Counted from the stretch's first letter, positions 42,661-54,318 are shown. The stretch: 64,000 nucleotides of DNA from Dryomyza anilis (GCA_951804985.1 OX638131.1:60753631-60817630), one strand, 5' to 3'. Numbers and translations: made by a program. Notes: generated by a model not told the origin, from the sequence alone.

Positions 42661-43640
42661 ATCTCATTCAAATATATCAAATATATTGGAGCAATTCCCA
42701 GGCAATGAAATTGTTGTTGCCGGCGATTTTAATGTGCATAACGCCACTTGGTTGAGCCACTCGGGTCTTCCAACACAGGAGGGTTGTTAAGCTGAGCTGT
42801 TTGCAGAGTGCAATCAACTCACTCAATTGGTGAAGGAACCGATGTACCTCCCACGCGTCGGTGGGCAAAGCCAAAAAGTCCTAGACCTTTTTCTGACTTC
42901 ACATCATGAAAAATATGATGTAAAAGTCCTTGCACCTCCGACCACTGTACTGTTTCTGCTGAGTTTTCGTATTCTGCTGAGTTTTCGTATTCTCTTCGAT
43001 TAAAGCCCCGAAGAGGACTGTATGGCTTTACGAAAAAGCAAATTGGGTTGCGTTAAATGATTTTTTTCGCAACTTTAATTGGAAATTGTGTTTCGCATAC
43101 AGAGACATAAATGCCGCGGCTTTAATGGTACAAAATATTATTTTATATTATTTTATATGCCGGCCTCAGAAGTCCAGAAGTAGCGCGCTGGACTTACATT
43201 CTGAAGGTCTCGGGTTCGAATCCCGGTTGGGCATGGGCGCTCGTGGTGATATTAACCACAAAATTGTAGGGAATAGATTTCACAGTACAATTGATATAGA
43301 CTGTCTGAGTGCTGTGGATCTTAGTAGATATTCCAAAAAAAAAAAGAAACAAAAAAAAAAGGTATGCGGTCCTTTATACCTTCCAAAAAGATTAGCATTA
43401 AACCCAAGGACCACTCTTGGTTTAATGAGACTTGTAGGATTGCAGTCAGGTCGAAAGAGGAAGCCTTTCAGACTTGGCGTTCTAACAAGAATGCTGATAC
43501 TGAAAGACTTCGTATTCAGACTAGGAATCGCTGTAATGCCGTGATCTCGCGCGAAAAGTTTCTTCACGAACAAAACGGGCGAAAAAAAAGGTCCTACTCT
43601 ATCACAGTGGGGTGTTGCAAACAGAGTAGATTTTAATGCA
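42661..43640 (+). pseudogene. non-LTR retrotransposon endonuclease relic
   Basis: A frame with one stop reads NILEQFPGNEIVVAGDFNVH and NATWLSHSGLP, then LAECNQL-like and VLDLFLTS: the GDFN and D-LF-T blocks of a LINE endonuclease. After a tRNA-derived insertion (about 43165-43360), the next frame gives KDHSWFNETCRIAVRSKEEA and RTRNRCNAVISREK-like text, the linker between endonuclease and RT. No RT blocks follow. The family differs from the I-like and antisense LINEs in this window. Confidence 0.75.
43165..43360 (+). mobile_element. second tRNA-derived SINE-like insertion
   Basis: It contains TAGCGCGCTGGACTTACATT and a canonical B box GGTTCGAATCCC (43211-43222), followed by CGGTTGGGCA, a tRNA-like T-arm and acceptor. 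A ~110-bp body and an A-rich tail (43336-43360) follow. The A-box region is degenerate. It interrupts the LINE relic. A decayed tRNA pseudogene with A-rich flank is the alternative. Confidence 0.65.
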
Positions 43641-44286
43641 AGCAAGACCCAATGTTGTCTGTTATCTCACAAAATGAAAATATTTCATCGTCTATTGGTT
43701 CTCTTGAGCACCGAAGGACTGTTGGGTGTGTAAGTCTGTTTTATAGGTATTACAACGGCAAGTGTTCGAGGGAAATACATGGCAAGTTCAAAACAAACAT
43801 TCACCGACACTACTCTATCTTTCCTCCCTCCTTTTAACCTATCATCCCTTCTTACGATCAACACTGTGCTTTGCATGAATAGGGGGCATCCCCTGAGCGT
43901 TGGTTGATTTGTAAAAAAAAAAAAGAACATGTACTTACTTGATAAAATATTTTTTTAGTTTTAAAGGTACTTGAACATTAATTTTTGTTTTCATTTTTGA
44001 AGACTTACTTACTTTACATATTTATACATAGATTGTACATTTTATCTTGAAATCAAAATATTTTATAGGATTTTTATTAAAAATTAACACTGAAACTGTT
44101 TTAAAATAAAAAAAATATAGTAAATATAAAATTGTAAAGTCGAATTTATTTTTTTCAATTTTTTTAGTTTTTTTTTGGAAAATTGGACTTACTTAAACAG
44201 GAAAAGTTAACAAAAATGTTACAGCAAAAGAGTCAAGTGAATTATTATTATTTGTTTTTATAATTAATAAGATTTATTATAATATA
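43641..44286. other. no gene recognised
   Basis: 43641-43900 may still belong to the LINE relic (ILSSIGSLEHRRTVGCVS-like reading without clear motifs). 43930-44286 is AT-rich with homopolymer runs. Confidence 0.4.
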
Positions 44287-46040
44287 CAGGGATTGTAACC
44301 GTTACCTTTTCTGTTATCCGTTTCATACCGTTTCGAATGCAATGTCATTACCGTTACTGTTTCCTAATTGATGGTACTGCACCGTACCGTTTAATATCAA
44401 ATTTACCGGAAAGTACCGGTATGAAACTGTATTTTGCCGGGAAAAATGGGTCACTTTTTGGAATCTTAAATGCCAAAATTTTTATGTTAGTATGAAAATA
44501 TACCAAAAATTATAATCTGGCCCCTCCCATATGAAAAAATACCACGCGCACATCTTCTCCCGTGCTTAGTTTTTGTAAATACAACACTTTACCGTTTTTA
44601 AAGTGTGAATACAATCACGCCCATTTTTCCCGTTTTAGTGTATATCTATTTCGCTATTTATCCCGCCCACATTGAATGTAAGCAAAAAGTCAAAAGGTAG
44701 CGTAGTAAAAGCTGAGGTTGTATGGAATGCCCAATCGTGCCCACTTTTACAACACTGCTCTTAATAACGATTATGATTCTTTAGTAGCCGTAATCAAAAT
44801 GTTGTTTAAGATTCTTTAGTAGTCGTAATCAGTTTGCATTACGATTAGAAATAATCAAAAAGTAATATGATTCTTAGTACATTTTTTTATTATTTTCAGA
44901 CTACTTTGAAAAAAAAACTAGTAATCGGACTACTTATTTTTTTACTATGTTAACAAAATTTTAGATTATTTTCAAATTTCAGATTAACGAATAGTCGAAA
45001 AAAGTAGTGAGATTACTTTTTTTGATTATTTATATATTTTAGATTATTTAAAAATAATCAAAAACCAATAAGAAAGGGTTGGTCACCTCGGAAATTTTGA
45101 AGAAAAGAAATTGTGATAGTTGGTGTGATGAAGTTAGTAAGAATTATGAAAATTATACTCGGTCTAAGACGACTACAAATACATAGGAGACAACAAGAGA
45201 TAATGTGTGGTTACCATTTAAAGTAGTGCATACCGACTATGCTTCTTTCTTCTGGGTGTTGCAAACGGGTTTAAAATTATTTTCAAATAATCAAATAATA
45301 ATCTAAAAAATAGAAACAATCAAAAAAAAGTAGTCGGATTACTTATTTTGAATAATGGTAAAATGGTGAAGTTGGGTTTATGGTAGAGATAAAATAAAAA
45401 AGACAATTAGAGAAAATAAGTAGGTGAATTCACCGTGAATTCGAACATGTCCTATGGGTCGGATGATTTAGAGTCATATATCCGCGTCTTGGAATACGAC
45501 AAGGTTAATGATTCAATGGCCGATCGAAAATAAGCGGACACCATTCATACACAGCTGCTCTTTTTTTCATGAAAAAGCGAATGGACAAAAAACGATATAT
45601 TCTGGAATAGTGGGCACAACAGTCACGAAATTGTTGTTTTTGCTGTAGCAGCGACTCAAGTAAGCGTGGAAAGACTTTTCTCAGGAGTAAAATTTATTAA
45701 AATACGCACTAAGTAGTCGGCTTGATTCAAATATGCTAAATTCCAAATTTCTTTTAAAATTGAACCACATTTTTTAATGTAAATAATTGTTCACATTTTT
45801 TTAAGTTTCTCTTTTCAAATAATTAAAAAAAAAGAGTTATAGTAGCTGTTTATTGCTTATTTTTTACGAAAACAAAGTTCAAAAATATTCGCTTTAAAAT
45901 AATATCTAAAAAATGGTGCTCTTACCGGTAAAATACTGGTAATTACCGGTAATACCTTACAATTTCAAATCAAATATCGTTACCGAAAACAATACCGTTA
46001 TCCGTTACCGGACCGTTATTTGTATCGGTTACAACCCCTG
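44287..46040 (+). mobile_element. hAT element, 1.75 kb, decayed
   Basis: Left end CAGGGATTGTAACCGTTACC and right end CGGTTACAACCCCTG are classic hAT CAGGG...CCCTG termini with subterminal CCGTTACCG repeats (44310-44420, 45925-46030). Flanks ATAATATA and ATATTATC match at 6 of 8 positions. A transposase C-terminal remnant lies at about 45430-45780. A palindromic AT-rich block of AATAATC repeats fills 44760-45350. Confidence 0.8.
45430..45780 (+). pseudogene. hAT transposase C-terminal dimerisation remnant
   Basis: Broken frames read LESYIRVLEYDKV and then, at about 45640-45715, VFAVAATQVSVERLFSGVKFI, the hAT C-terminal dimerisation motif (ATS..VERLFS). A stop follows shortly. The N-terminal zinc finger and catalytic core are missing. 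Confidence 0.78.
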
Positions 46041-46402
46041 ATATTATCCATTAATCGTTTACATATAAAGTGTACAATAATAATTGAAAATATAAATCTT
46101 TAAATCATTAATAAAAATTTATGTGCGCAGTCGTTTTCAACTTACACAGATAGAAAATATTTGTTTGAATCTGTTTGAATGCAATTATAACGTAATTCGA
46201 AATCACCATATAAATATTAGGAGTAAAATCTAATTACATTATAATTGAATTGTATAATTATTTTGAAACATTGTTATACGATATTTAAACATAAATTGCT
46301 TTAATCGCGGATTTACATGATTTTACTATATTAATTTTTCTGTAGAAATATATATTTTTCATCAGAGTTTAATATATGTATGTGTGTTATTTCTGCTATT
46401 TA
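46041..46402. other. AT-rich spacer
   Basis: No coding, RNA or repeat signal was recognised. Confidence 0.5.
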
Positions 46403-46643
46403 GGGTGTGTGCGAGTTCGACTAAATTGCGGACTAAACTAAATTTTGTCGGTAATGCAGCGTTTACTTTTCAATTTAGCAAATTTTCGAGCAAATTAAAT
46501 TTAACTTAATTGGAAGACAGCAAACAGACATATGATAATCGATTTATTAGGGACTTTAACAATTAACGGTTACTGAATGGCAATCAATTGAAACCCTGTA
46601 CAATTTAGTTTAGTCAGCAATTTAGTCGAACTCGCACACACCC
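46403..46643. mobile_element. 241-bp MITE with ~40-bp inverted ends
   Basis: GGGTGTGTGCGAGTTCGACT at the left is the exact inverse of AGTCGAACTCGCACACACCC at the right. Complementarity continues through AAATTGC(G/T)GACTAAACTAAATT. No clear target duplication was found. Confidence 0.85.
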
Positions 46644-47043
46644 AACGTCAAAAAAGGTTCTTTGAATAATATGTATTTGGTTATTCGTGATTGTTACTGG
46701 GTGACAACGAATTTAAAAATAATAGTATTAGTTTGATTATATGTATGTTTGGCATTACGACATCACAATTAAATAACAACGTTGCCTACTTTTAGCACTC
46801 AGTAACACTGACGGTAATACTTTTCATATAGTTCAAAAGTTTTTTTTGGTGGACGAATTTGTTTTAGAACCGCCAATTACTGTTATTACCAGATAGTGGG
46901 TGTTTGTGAAATATCCAATTAATCCGTAATTGACTGAGCTGAAAATAGGAACAATAGATGGAAATAAAATTATAAAGTATAAATAAAAATGTGTAATAAA
47001 AAAAATAAAAGTTTAGGTTTATAATTATACAATATAAATAAAA
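46644..47043. other. AT-rich spacer; right part duplicated at 60230-60305
   Basis: 46970-47043 (AAAAGTTTAGGTTTATAATT) matches the start of the segmental copy in the last 4 kb of the window. No gene was seen. Confidence 0.5.
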
Positions 47044-47695
47044 AACCAGTTGGGAAGGTTAGATCACATGGGAAATTTTAAAGTAGGTGTAATTATGATA
47101 GTTAGGATTATCAAAATTATAGTCGGTCTAAGCCGACTATAAATACACTACACATATGTGTGGTTACCATTCAAAGTGATATATAGGTCACCAGAGTATA
47201 CGAATCCTGAAAATAACTACAAACATTCAATCGCTGACGAATTTCCATTCATTTGATACCCATATTTACAAATGGGTAGGTGTACCGAATTTGACCAAAA
47301 AAGTTTACCTAAGCACGTATACATAAAAATTGATCTTTATATGTACATTTTATATGAGGTATTTGAACATAAGTGGTCGGATCATAGGTCACAATGGACC
47401 AATTTTTTCGCACATACAGCGTAGGTATATTAGTAATCTAAGTTATAAGTTTCATTTATCTAGCTCTTCTATTTTAAAAGTCTTAGGGATTTCAACAGAC
47501 AGACAGACAGACAGACAGACGGACAGACAGACGGACAGACAGACAGACGGACAGACGGACATCGCTAAATCGACTCAGGAGGTCATGCTGATCAAGAATA
47601 TATATACTTTTCCATACCGGAGATGCTTCCTTCTGGGTGTTACAAACGGCGTACCAAACTGAATATACCCTTTCACTCTTAGTGCAGGGTATAAA
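47044..47695. mobile_element. mini-me-like repeat (inverse orientation)
   Basis: Begins AACCAGTTGGGAAGGTTAG, has the palindrome AGTCGGTCTAAGCCGACT (47121), the GACA/GACG microsatellite (47498-47562), TGATCAAGAATATATATAC, and ends GCAGGGTATAAAA. The corresponding site near 60305 in the segmental copy lacks it, giving a filled/empty comparison. Confidence 0.88.
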
Positions 47696-48336
47696 AATGA
47701 ATATTGTGTAATTATTACCATTAAATTTACTTTGTTTACTTTTGGGAGAGCCCTTTTTTTGCAGAGTGTACGTATTCAACCCCAATAGAAAATAGAAATT
47801 GTTTTAATTAAAACACTCATTTTTTAAATATATCTAATAAAAACAACATAAACATTATTTTTTGATTTTGATTTTCAGATAAAGAAAACATTTAGTCAAA
47901 AATTATATTCTAAATTAAATACATTGTCTTAAATATGTTGCATTTATCAACTTCCACTGGGTTGATTAGTACAAAGCAGCGTCGACTAATGATGTCAATC
48001 CCGGCCTTTTTTTCAATCCCGAAACTTCAGGATTAAAAAATTTTAATCCCGGGATCCCATATTTCTGTTTGAATAATAAACAATTATAGTGCTTAAGGTT
48101 CAAACAAAACTCATATATTCAAAAACACCTGTTATGAGGTTGGGTATGGAATCCAAAATACAAAATCCGCGTTATATAAATCCCAGTTGATCATCAAACA
48201 TTTTTTAATACTTTTTATTGAAAATTCTTTTTTTAGTACAAATATAAGAGAAATTTATTTTTGAATGAACTATCAAATTTTTATTGGGATATTGGTTTTT
48301 GGCGGAAAACAATATTTAATAAAAATAATTATAGTT
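47696..48336. other. flank with CCCGGGAT repeats
   Basis: 47990-48055 carries TCAATCCCG and AATCCCGGGATC. Their inverse lies at 52930-52965, so a further element with CCGGGAT ends may span the tandem repeat region. 48090-48160 begins a ~640-bp unit repeated at 48735. Confidence 0.45.
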
Positions 48337-49284
48337 AAAAAAAAAATAGTTTTTAGTACAAGTTTTTTAAAGTTTTATGTTATTTTTTTAGTTAATAATA
48401 ATTTTAAAAATAAATACAATTTAGGGACGTGGATTTATTTATATAAACTAAATCGTTTGAGCGGATTTTATACTTGTAGCTTAAATGAAGTTTATACACT
48501 GTGGTGCATAGCTATAGCCGCACCATTTTTTTATGCGATTCTCTTCTTCCAAAAAATATTTTTAAAAACAAACAAAAGTGGTTAAAAGCTCATGCAAAAA
48601 AACTATTTCTTGATAAAAATTCTCCAATTATCTTTGTTTATGTAACCGTGGTAAATAAAAAATTGTTTTCATAGTGGTGCATAACTATAGACGCATTTTA
48701 ATAAATAGCACATTATTGTAAGTTAGACTTAATTTATGCTTAAGGTTCAAACAAAACGCATATATTCAAAAGCACCTGTTATGAGGTTGGGTATGGAATC
48801 CAAAATACATCAAACTTTTGTTTAATACTTTTTATTGAAAATTCTTTTTTTTTGTACAAATATAAGAGAAATTTAATTTTGAATGAACAATAACATTTTT
48901 ATTCGGATATTGGTTTTTGGTGGAAAACAATATTTAATAAAAAATAGTTTTTAGTGGAATTTTTTTAAAGTTTTATGTTATTTTTTTAGTTAATAATAAT
49001 TTAAAAAAAAAATACAATTTAGAGACGTGGATTTATTTATAAAACTAAATCGTTTGAGTGGATTTTATACTAATAGCTTAAATGAAGTTTATACACTGTG
49101 GTGCATAACTATAGCCGCACCATTTTTTTATGCGATTCTCTTCTTCCAAAAAATATTTTTAAAAACAAACAAAAGTGGTTAAAAGCTCATGTTTTCGTAG
49201 TGGTGCATAACTATAGACGCATTTTAATAAATAGCACATTATTGTAAGTTAGTCTTAATTTATATTAAGTTAATATTGAGTATT

Positions 49285-49658
49285 GCCTTCTTGATTATGA
49301 ATATGCACAAAAACTCTTTTTGTCATGCTATTAACTAAGCTTATTCGCACTTTTTCACCAATTGACTTTCAAGATTCAATCACATCCATTTTTAAAAGTG
49401 ACATTTTTTGCTTGTTTTCAACAAATATTTTTCGGAACATCATTCCTGAGATATTTTCTATTGGATTCAGGTCTGTGGAGTAGGCTGGCCAATGCAAAAC
49501 CTTCACGTTATGCGATTTTAGCCATGAGTTAGTCTCATTGCCCTTATCTTAAATAGCATTATTTTGCTGCAATGTCATATTTTCAGTATTATTTCTTTCT
49601 AAATACGGAAGGAGGTTAGTTCTCAACATCGATGTGTATTTTCCAGAGTTCATACTCG
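49285..49658 (-). pseudogene. Tc1-like transposase C-terminal relic
   Basis: Minus-strand text: MNSGKYTSMLRTNLLPYLER, LQQNNAI (QQDNA motif with the Asp changed to Asn), WLKSHNVKVLHWPAYSTDLN and PIENI (catalytic Glu retained), then LVNSMTKRVF and GNTQY. Two stops interrupt it. The N-terminal DNA-binding half and first Asp are missing where the SINE now lies. The same relic is repeated at 51481-51854 and 60803-61176. Confidence 0.85.
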
Positions 49659-49671
49659 TGTATGGGAATGC

Positions 49672-49930
49672 AGCCGCGGTAGCTCACTGGTTAGTGCGTT
49701 GGACTGCGAGCCGAAAGATCCCCGGTTTAAGTCTGGACTGGGGCTAACAACATCTTTCCATAGAAACATTTTTCTATACCGCGCTACCTCGCGGCAGTAA
49801 ATGGCAAACCTACGAGAAAAGCTGTCACCTGCCGTTCGGATTCGGCAATAAATTGTAGATCCCACCACTTTAAGTACAAAAATAACACGCACAGCTCAAA
49901 TGGTGAGAGAGCTCGGCCGAAGTCCCATAC
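49672..49930 (+). mobile_element. tRNA-derived SINE inside Tc1 derivative, copy A
   Basis: Head GCCGCGGTAGCTCACTGG, then GTTGGACTGCGAGCC and the degenerate B box GGTTTAAGTCT. The body is as in 38097-38400, ending GTCCCATACAGGACTT. An open minus-strand frame here (49892-49650) is just the SINE body. The B-box change suggests it can no longer be transcribed well. Confidence 0.9.
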
Positions 49931-51289
49931 AGGACTTAAGTCTAACTTACAATAATGTGTCATTTTGTGCTATTTATTAAAATGTGTCTATAGTTATGCA
50001 CCTCTATGAAAACAAACTTTTATTTATCACGGTTACAAAAACAAAGATAATTGGAGAATTCTTATCAAGAAATATTTTTTTTGCATGAGCTTTTAACCAC
50101 TTTTGTTTGTTTTAAAAATATTTTTTGGAAGCAGTGAATCGCATAAAAAAATGGTGCGGCTATAGTTATGCACCACAGTGTATAAAATGAAGGTCAAATG
50201 AAGTTTATATGATTGAAATTTGTAGTACGCACAATTGCAATGAAATAAATCTGTATGTGAAAAATTGAAAAAATTATTAGTTAAATGAAAAAATTATTAC
50301 GGTGTTCAATTATATTTATTTGTGTATTTTGTTGGAGGGTTACGTTCATAGACAACGGTTCCAGATTTATCGCTATCCGAAACCCGGATTTAATTCGGCA
50401 GCAAAGTTGAATCTTTCGACTGTCTACAAAATAAAATCAGTTTAAAATGAGACCGTTTTGATATTATAATTATTTACTATTTTTAAGTACTTTTTGTATT
50501 TCGACACGAAAGATTATTAGTCGAAAGTGACGTAAAAAAAAATAGTTTTTAGTACAAGTTTTTTAAAGTTTTATGTTATTTTTTTAGTTAATAATAATTT
50601 TAAAAATAAATACAATTTAGGGACGTGGATTTATTTATATAAACTAAATCGTTTGAGCGGATTTTATACTTGTAGCTTAAATGAAGTTTATACACTGTGG
50701 TGCATAGCTATAGCCGCACCATTTTTTTATGCGATTCTCTTCTTCCAAAAAATATTTTTAAAAACAAACAAAAGTGGTTAAAAGCTCATGCAAAAAAACT
50801 ATTTCTTGATAAAAATTCTCCAATTATCTTTGTTTATGTAACCGTGGTAAATAAAAAATTGTTTTCATAGTGGTGCATAACTATAGACGCATTTTAATAA
50901 ATAGCACATTATTGTAAGTTAGACTTAATTTATGCTTAAGGTTCAAACAAAACGCATATATTCAAAAGCACCTGTTATGAGGTTGGGTATGGAATCCAAA
51001 ATACATCAAACTTTTGTTTAATACTTTTTATTGAAAATTCTTTTTTTTTGTACAAATATAAGAGAAATTTAATTTTGAATGAACAATAACATTTTTATTC
51101 GGATATTGGTTTTTGGTGGAAAACAATATTTAATAAAAAATAGTTTTTAGTGGAATTTTTTTAAAGTTTTATGTTATTTTTTTAGTTAATAATAATTTAA
51201 AAAAAAAATACAATTTAGAGACGTGGATTTATTTATAAAACTAAATCGTTTGAGTGGATTTTATACTAATAGCTTAAATGAAGTTTATA

Positions 51290-52376
51290 CACTGTGGTGC
51301 ATAACTATAGCCGCACCATTTTTTTATGCGATTCTCTTCTTCCAAAAAATATTTTTAAAAACAAACAAAAGTGGTTAAAAGCTCATGTTTTCGTAGTGGT
51401 GCATAACTATAGACGCATTTTAATAAATAGCACATTATTGTAAGTTAGTCTTAATTTATATTAAGTTAATATTGAGTATTGCCTTCTTGATTATGAATAT
51501 GCACAAAAACTCTTTTTGTCATGCTATTAACTAAGCTTATTCGCACTTTTTCACCAATTGACTTTCAAGATTCAATCACATCCATTTTTAAAAGTGACAT
51601 TTTTTGCTTGTTTTCAACAAATATTTTTCGGAACATCATTCCTGAGATATTTTCTATTGGATTCAGGTCTGTGGAGTAGGCTGGCCAATGCAAAACCTTC
51701 ACGTTATGCGATTTTAGCCATGAGTTAGTCTCATTGCCCTTATCTTAAATAGCATTATTTTGCTGCAATGTCATATTTTCAGTATTATTTCTTTCTAAAT
51801 ACGGAAGGAGGTTAGTTCTCAACATCGATGTGTATTTTCCAGAGTTCATACTCGTGTATGGGAATGCAGCCGCGGTAGCTCACTGGTTAGTGCGTTGGAC
51901 TGCGAGCCGAAAGATCCCCGGTTTAAGTCTGGACTGGGGCTAACAACATCTTTCCATAGAAACATTTTTCTATACCGCGCTACCTCGCGGCAGTAAATGG
52001 CAAACCTACGAGAAAAGCTGTCACCTGCCGTTCGGATTCGGCAATAAATTGTAGATCCCACCACTTTAAGTACAAAAATAACACGCACAGCTCAAATGGT
52101 GAGAGAGCTCGGCCGAAGTCCCATACAGGACTTAAGTCTAACTTACAATAATGTGTCATTTTGTGCTATTTATTAAAATGTGTCTATAGTTATGCACCTC
52201 TATGAAAACAAACTTTTATTTATCACGGTTACAAAAACAAAGATAATTGGAGAATTCTTATCAAGAAATATTTTTTTTGCATGAGCTTTTAACCACTTTT
52301 GTTTGTTTTAAAAATATTTTTTGGAAGCAGTGAATCGCATAAAAAAATGGTGCGGCTATAGTTATGCACCACAGTG
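51290..52376 (-). mobile_element. Tc1/mariner derivative with SINE, copy B
   Basis: Same inverted ends, TA flanks, transposase relic and internal SINE as copy A, offset by 2196 bp. The copy number rose by tandem duplication, not by transposition, because the flanks are copied too. Confidence 0.9.
51868..52126 (+). mobile_element. tRNA-derived SINE, copy B
   Basis: Carried along in the tandem duplication; same sequence as 49672-49930. Confidence 0.9.
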
Positions 52377-52728
52377 TATAAAATGAAGGTCAAATGAAGT
52401 TTATATGATTGAAATTTGTAGTACGCACAATTGCAATGAAATAAATCTGTATGTGAAAAATTGAAAAAATTATTAGTTAAATGAAAAAATTATTACGGTG
52501 TTCAATTATATTTATTTGTGTATTTTGTTGGAGGGTTACGTTCATAGACAACGGTTCCAGATTTATCGCTATCCGAAACCCGGATTTAATTCGGCAGCAA
52601 AGTTGAATCTTTCGACTGTCTACAAAATAAAAATCAGTTTAAAATGAGACCGTTTTGATATTATAATTATTTACTATTTTTAAGTACTTTTTGTATTTCG
52701 ACACGAAAGATTATTAGTCGAAAGTGAC

Positions 52729-53100
52729 GTAATTTTTAACAATTGTCATTTTTTTTTAAATAAAAAAGAATGTAGTTAATTACCATTGACGTTATTTTTA
52801 CGTCATTCGTTCGCAATACAGAAAGTGGCCTTTAATGTTTTAAGATTACAGTCCATTAAATGTTAGATTAACTTTTTCACGAAATTACATTGAAAGATTT
52901 TTGAACAAACTATTAAAAATTAATTCACTGGCATTTTTGTAATCCCGGGATTTAACGATGATCCCGGGATCAGTTTTTCAAGACTGATTTGACTCAAATC
53001 CCAAAATCGACCTACTCGCATGAAGTCGCACGATCGACTGATAACTTTCGCAGGTCCACACTACTCTAAAATAGATCATTCTACACAGCATTCGTCATTA
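52729..53100. other. flank shared with segmental copy
   Basis: AT-rich, with CCCGGGAT pairs at 52935-52965. Matches 62070-62480, which lacks part of the CCCGGGAT block and has a ~60-bp insertion at about 62377-62437. No gene was seen. Confidence 0.55.
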
Positions 53101-53791
53101 TATCCTACACTAAGAGTGAAAGGGTATATTCAGTTTGGTACTCCGTTTGTAACACCCAGAAGGAAGCATCTCCGGTATGGAAAAGTATATATATTCTTGA
53201 TCAGCATGATCTCCTGAGTCGATTTAGCGATGTCCTTCTGTCTGTCCGTGTGCCTGTCTGTTGAAATCCCTACTACGTAAAAAATTGAAGATGAATGAAA
53301 CTGATAACTTAGATTACTTATATACCTACGCTGTATGTGCGAAAAAATCGGTTCATTGTGACCTGTGATCTGACCATTTATATTAAAATACCTCATATAA
53401 AATTTACATCTACAGCTCAATTTTACTGTTTACGTGCTTAGGTAAACTTTTTTGGTCAAATATATATTGACTTCATGCACAAATAAATGAAGATAATGTT
53501 TTCCCGCGAAACGACTTGTGGTTCCCAAAAAAAAAAAAATCGAAATTCGGTACACCTACACATTTGTAAATATGGGTATCGAATGACTGGAAATTCTTCA
53601 GCGATTGAAAGTTTGTAGTTATTTTCAGGATTCGTATTCCCTGGTGACCTATATACCACTTTGAATGGTAACCACACATATGTCTAGGGTATGTATAGTC
53701 GGCTTAGACCGACTATAATTTTGATAATCCTAACTATCATAATAAACCCTACTTTAAAATTTCCCATGTGATCTAACCTTCTCAACAGGTT
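53101..53791. mobile_element. mini-me-like repeat
   Basis: CCTACACTAAGAGTGAAAGG start, core TTGATCAGCATGATCTCC, short TCTG array (53235), palindrome AGTCGGCTTAGACCGACT (53698) and the CTCAACAGGT end. Duplicated at 62481-63157. Confidence 0.87.
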
Positions 53792-54318
53792 TTTTATTTC
53801 GTTCCAATTTTTTTTATATGATTCATTCGTTTATTTTATATTTTGATATTCGTAAAGCAAAAGGTAGCAGAAAACATGATATCTTCATGCTTACAAAAAC
53901 ATTTCATATTTCAGTGCCGGCATTTGAATTTAACTCGCATAGCAATCGCGTGTGCAATAAAATTGTGTATTATTATTTGTACCAACTAGACTTTGAGCAC
54001 GTTAAGACAATATCTTCAAATTTTTATTAATAAAAAGTTTAGTATTTTATGTGCGGACCAAAGTTAAAATCGACCATCACGATGTCAAAACATTTTCATT
54101 TATTACAAGAGAACAATTATATGTGAGAGTATGAGAGAGAGCGTTGGTAGTTTCTCTCATTATCTTTCTGGAAGAACTTAGACCAAGCATTTTCTCACCA
54201 TTTGTGCAGTGTTACCAGATGGGCAGATAAACATTGTTTTCCATTTTTTTTGAGAAGGTTTAAAGTTTTTACCTAGAAATATCAAGATGTTTTTTATTAA
54301 AAACAGTTTTTCACTTTT
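53792..54318. other. AT-rich, part of a hAT-like remnant
   Basis: No clear coding text. A short run at 53818-54030 (ILYFDIRKAKGSRKHD) is unrecognised. It is repeated at 63184-63402. Confidence 0.4.

Larger units (their letters stand above)
49094..50180 (-). mobile_element. Tc1/mariner derivative (1087 bp) with SINE, copy A
   Basis: Inverted ends CACTGTGGTGCATAACTATA and TATAGTTATGCACCACAGTG, each flanked by TA (49092-49093 and 50181-50182), the Tc1/mariner target duplication. Inverted similarity extends about 90 bp inward. A transposase C-terminus on the minus strand and a SINE fill the interior. Copies of identical length lie at 51290-52376 and 60612-61698. Confidence 0.9.
48337..50532. repeat. 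2196-bp tandem duplication, unit 1
   Basis: Starts at AAAAAAAATAGTTTTTAG and ends CGAAAGTGACGT. The next unit starts immediately. It contains a short Tc1-like derivative (from 48497), a repeat of the 48090 block, and a Tc1 derivative with a SINE (49094-50180). Confidence 0.92.
50533..52728. repeat. 2196-bp tandem duplication, unit 2
   Basis: Near-identical repeat of 48337-50532. Differences seen are of the order of single bases (for example an extra A near 52630). It carries Tc1 derivative copy B (51290-52376) and its SINE. Confidence 0.92.

Noticed and set aside
43180..43245. tRNA gene with the GGTTCGAATCCC T-arm
   Set aside because: The D-arm/A-box half is degenerate and the sequence continues into a body with an A-rich tail, so a SINE or pseudogene is more likely.
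49672..49745. Functional tRNA gene
   Set aside because: A tRNA-like A and B box are present but the acceptor stem does not close, the B box is degenerate (GGTTTAAGTCT), and the same head with a long non-tRNA body recurs, which marks a SINE.
49650..49892. Identical 80-codon minus-strand frames at 49650, 51846 and 61168, which look like a conserved gene family
   Set aside because: They lie on the body of a tRNA-derived SINE, and identity reflects duplication of the DNA. No protein motif is present.
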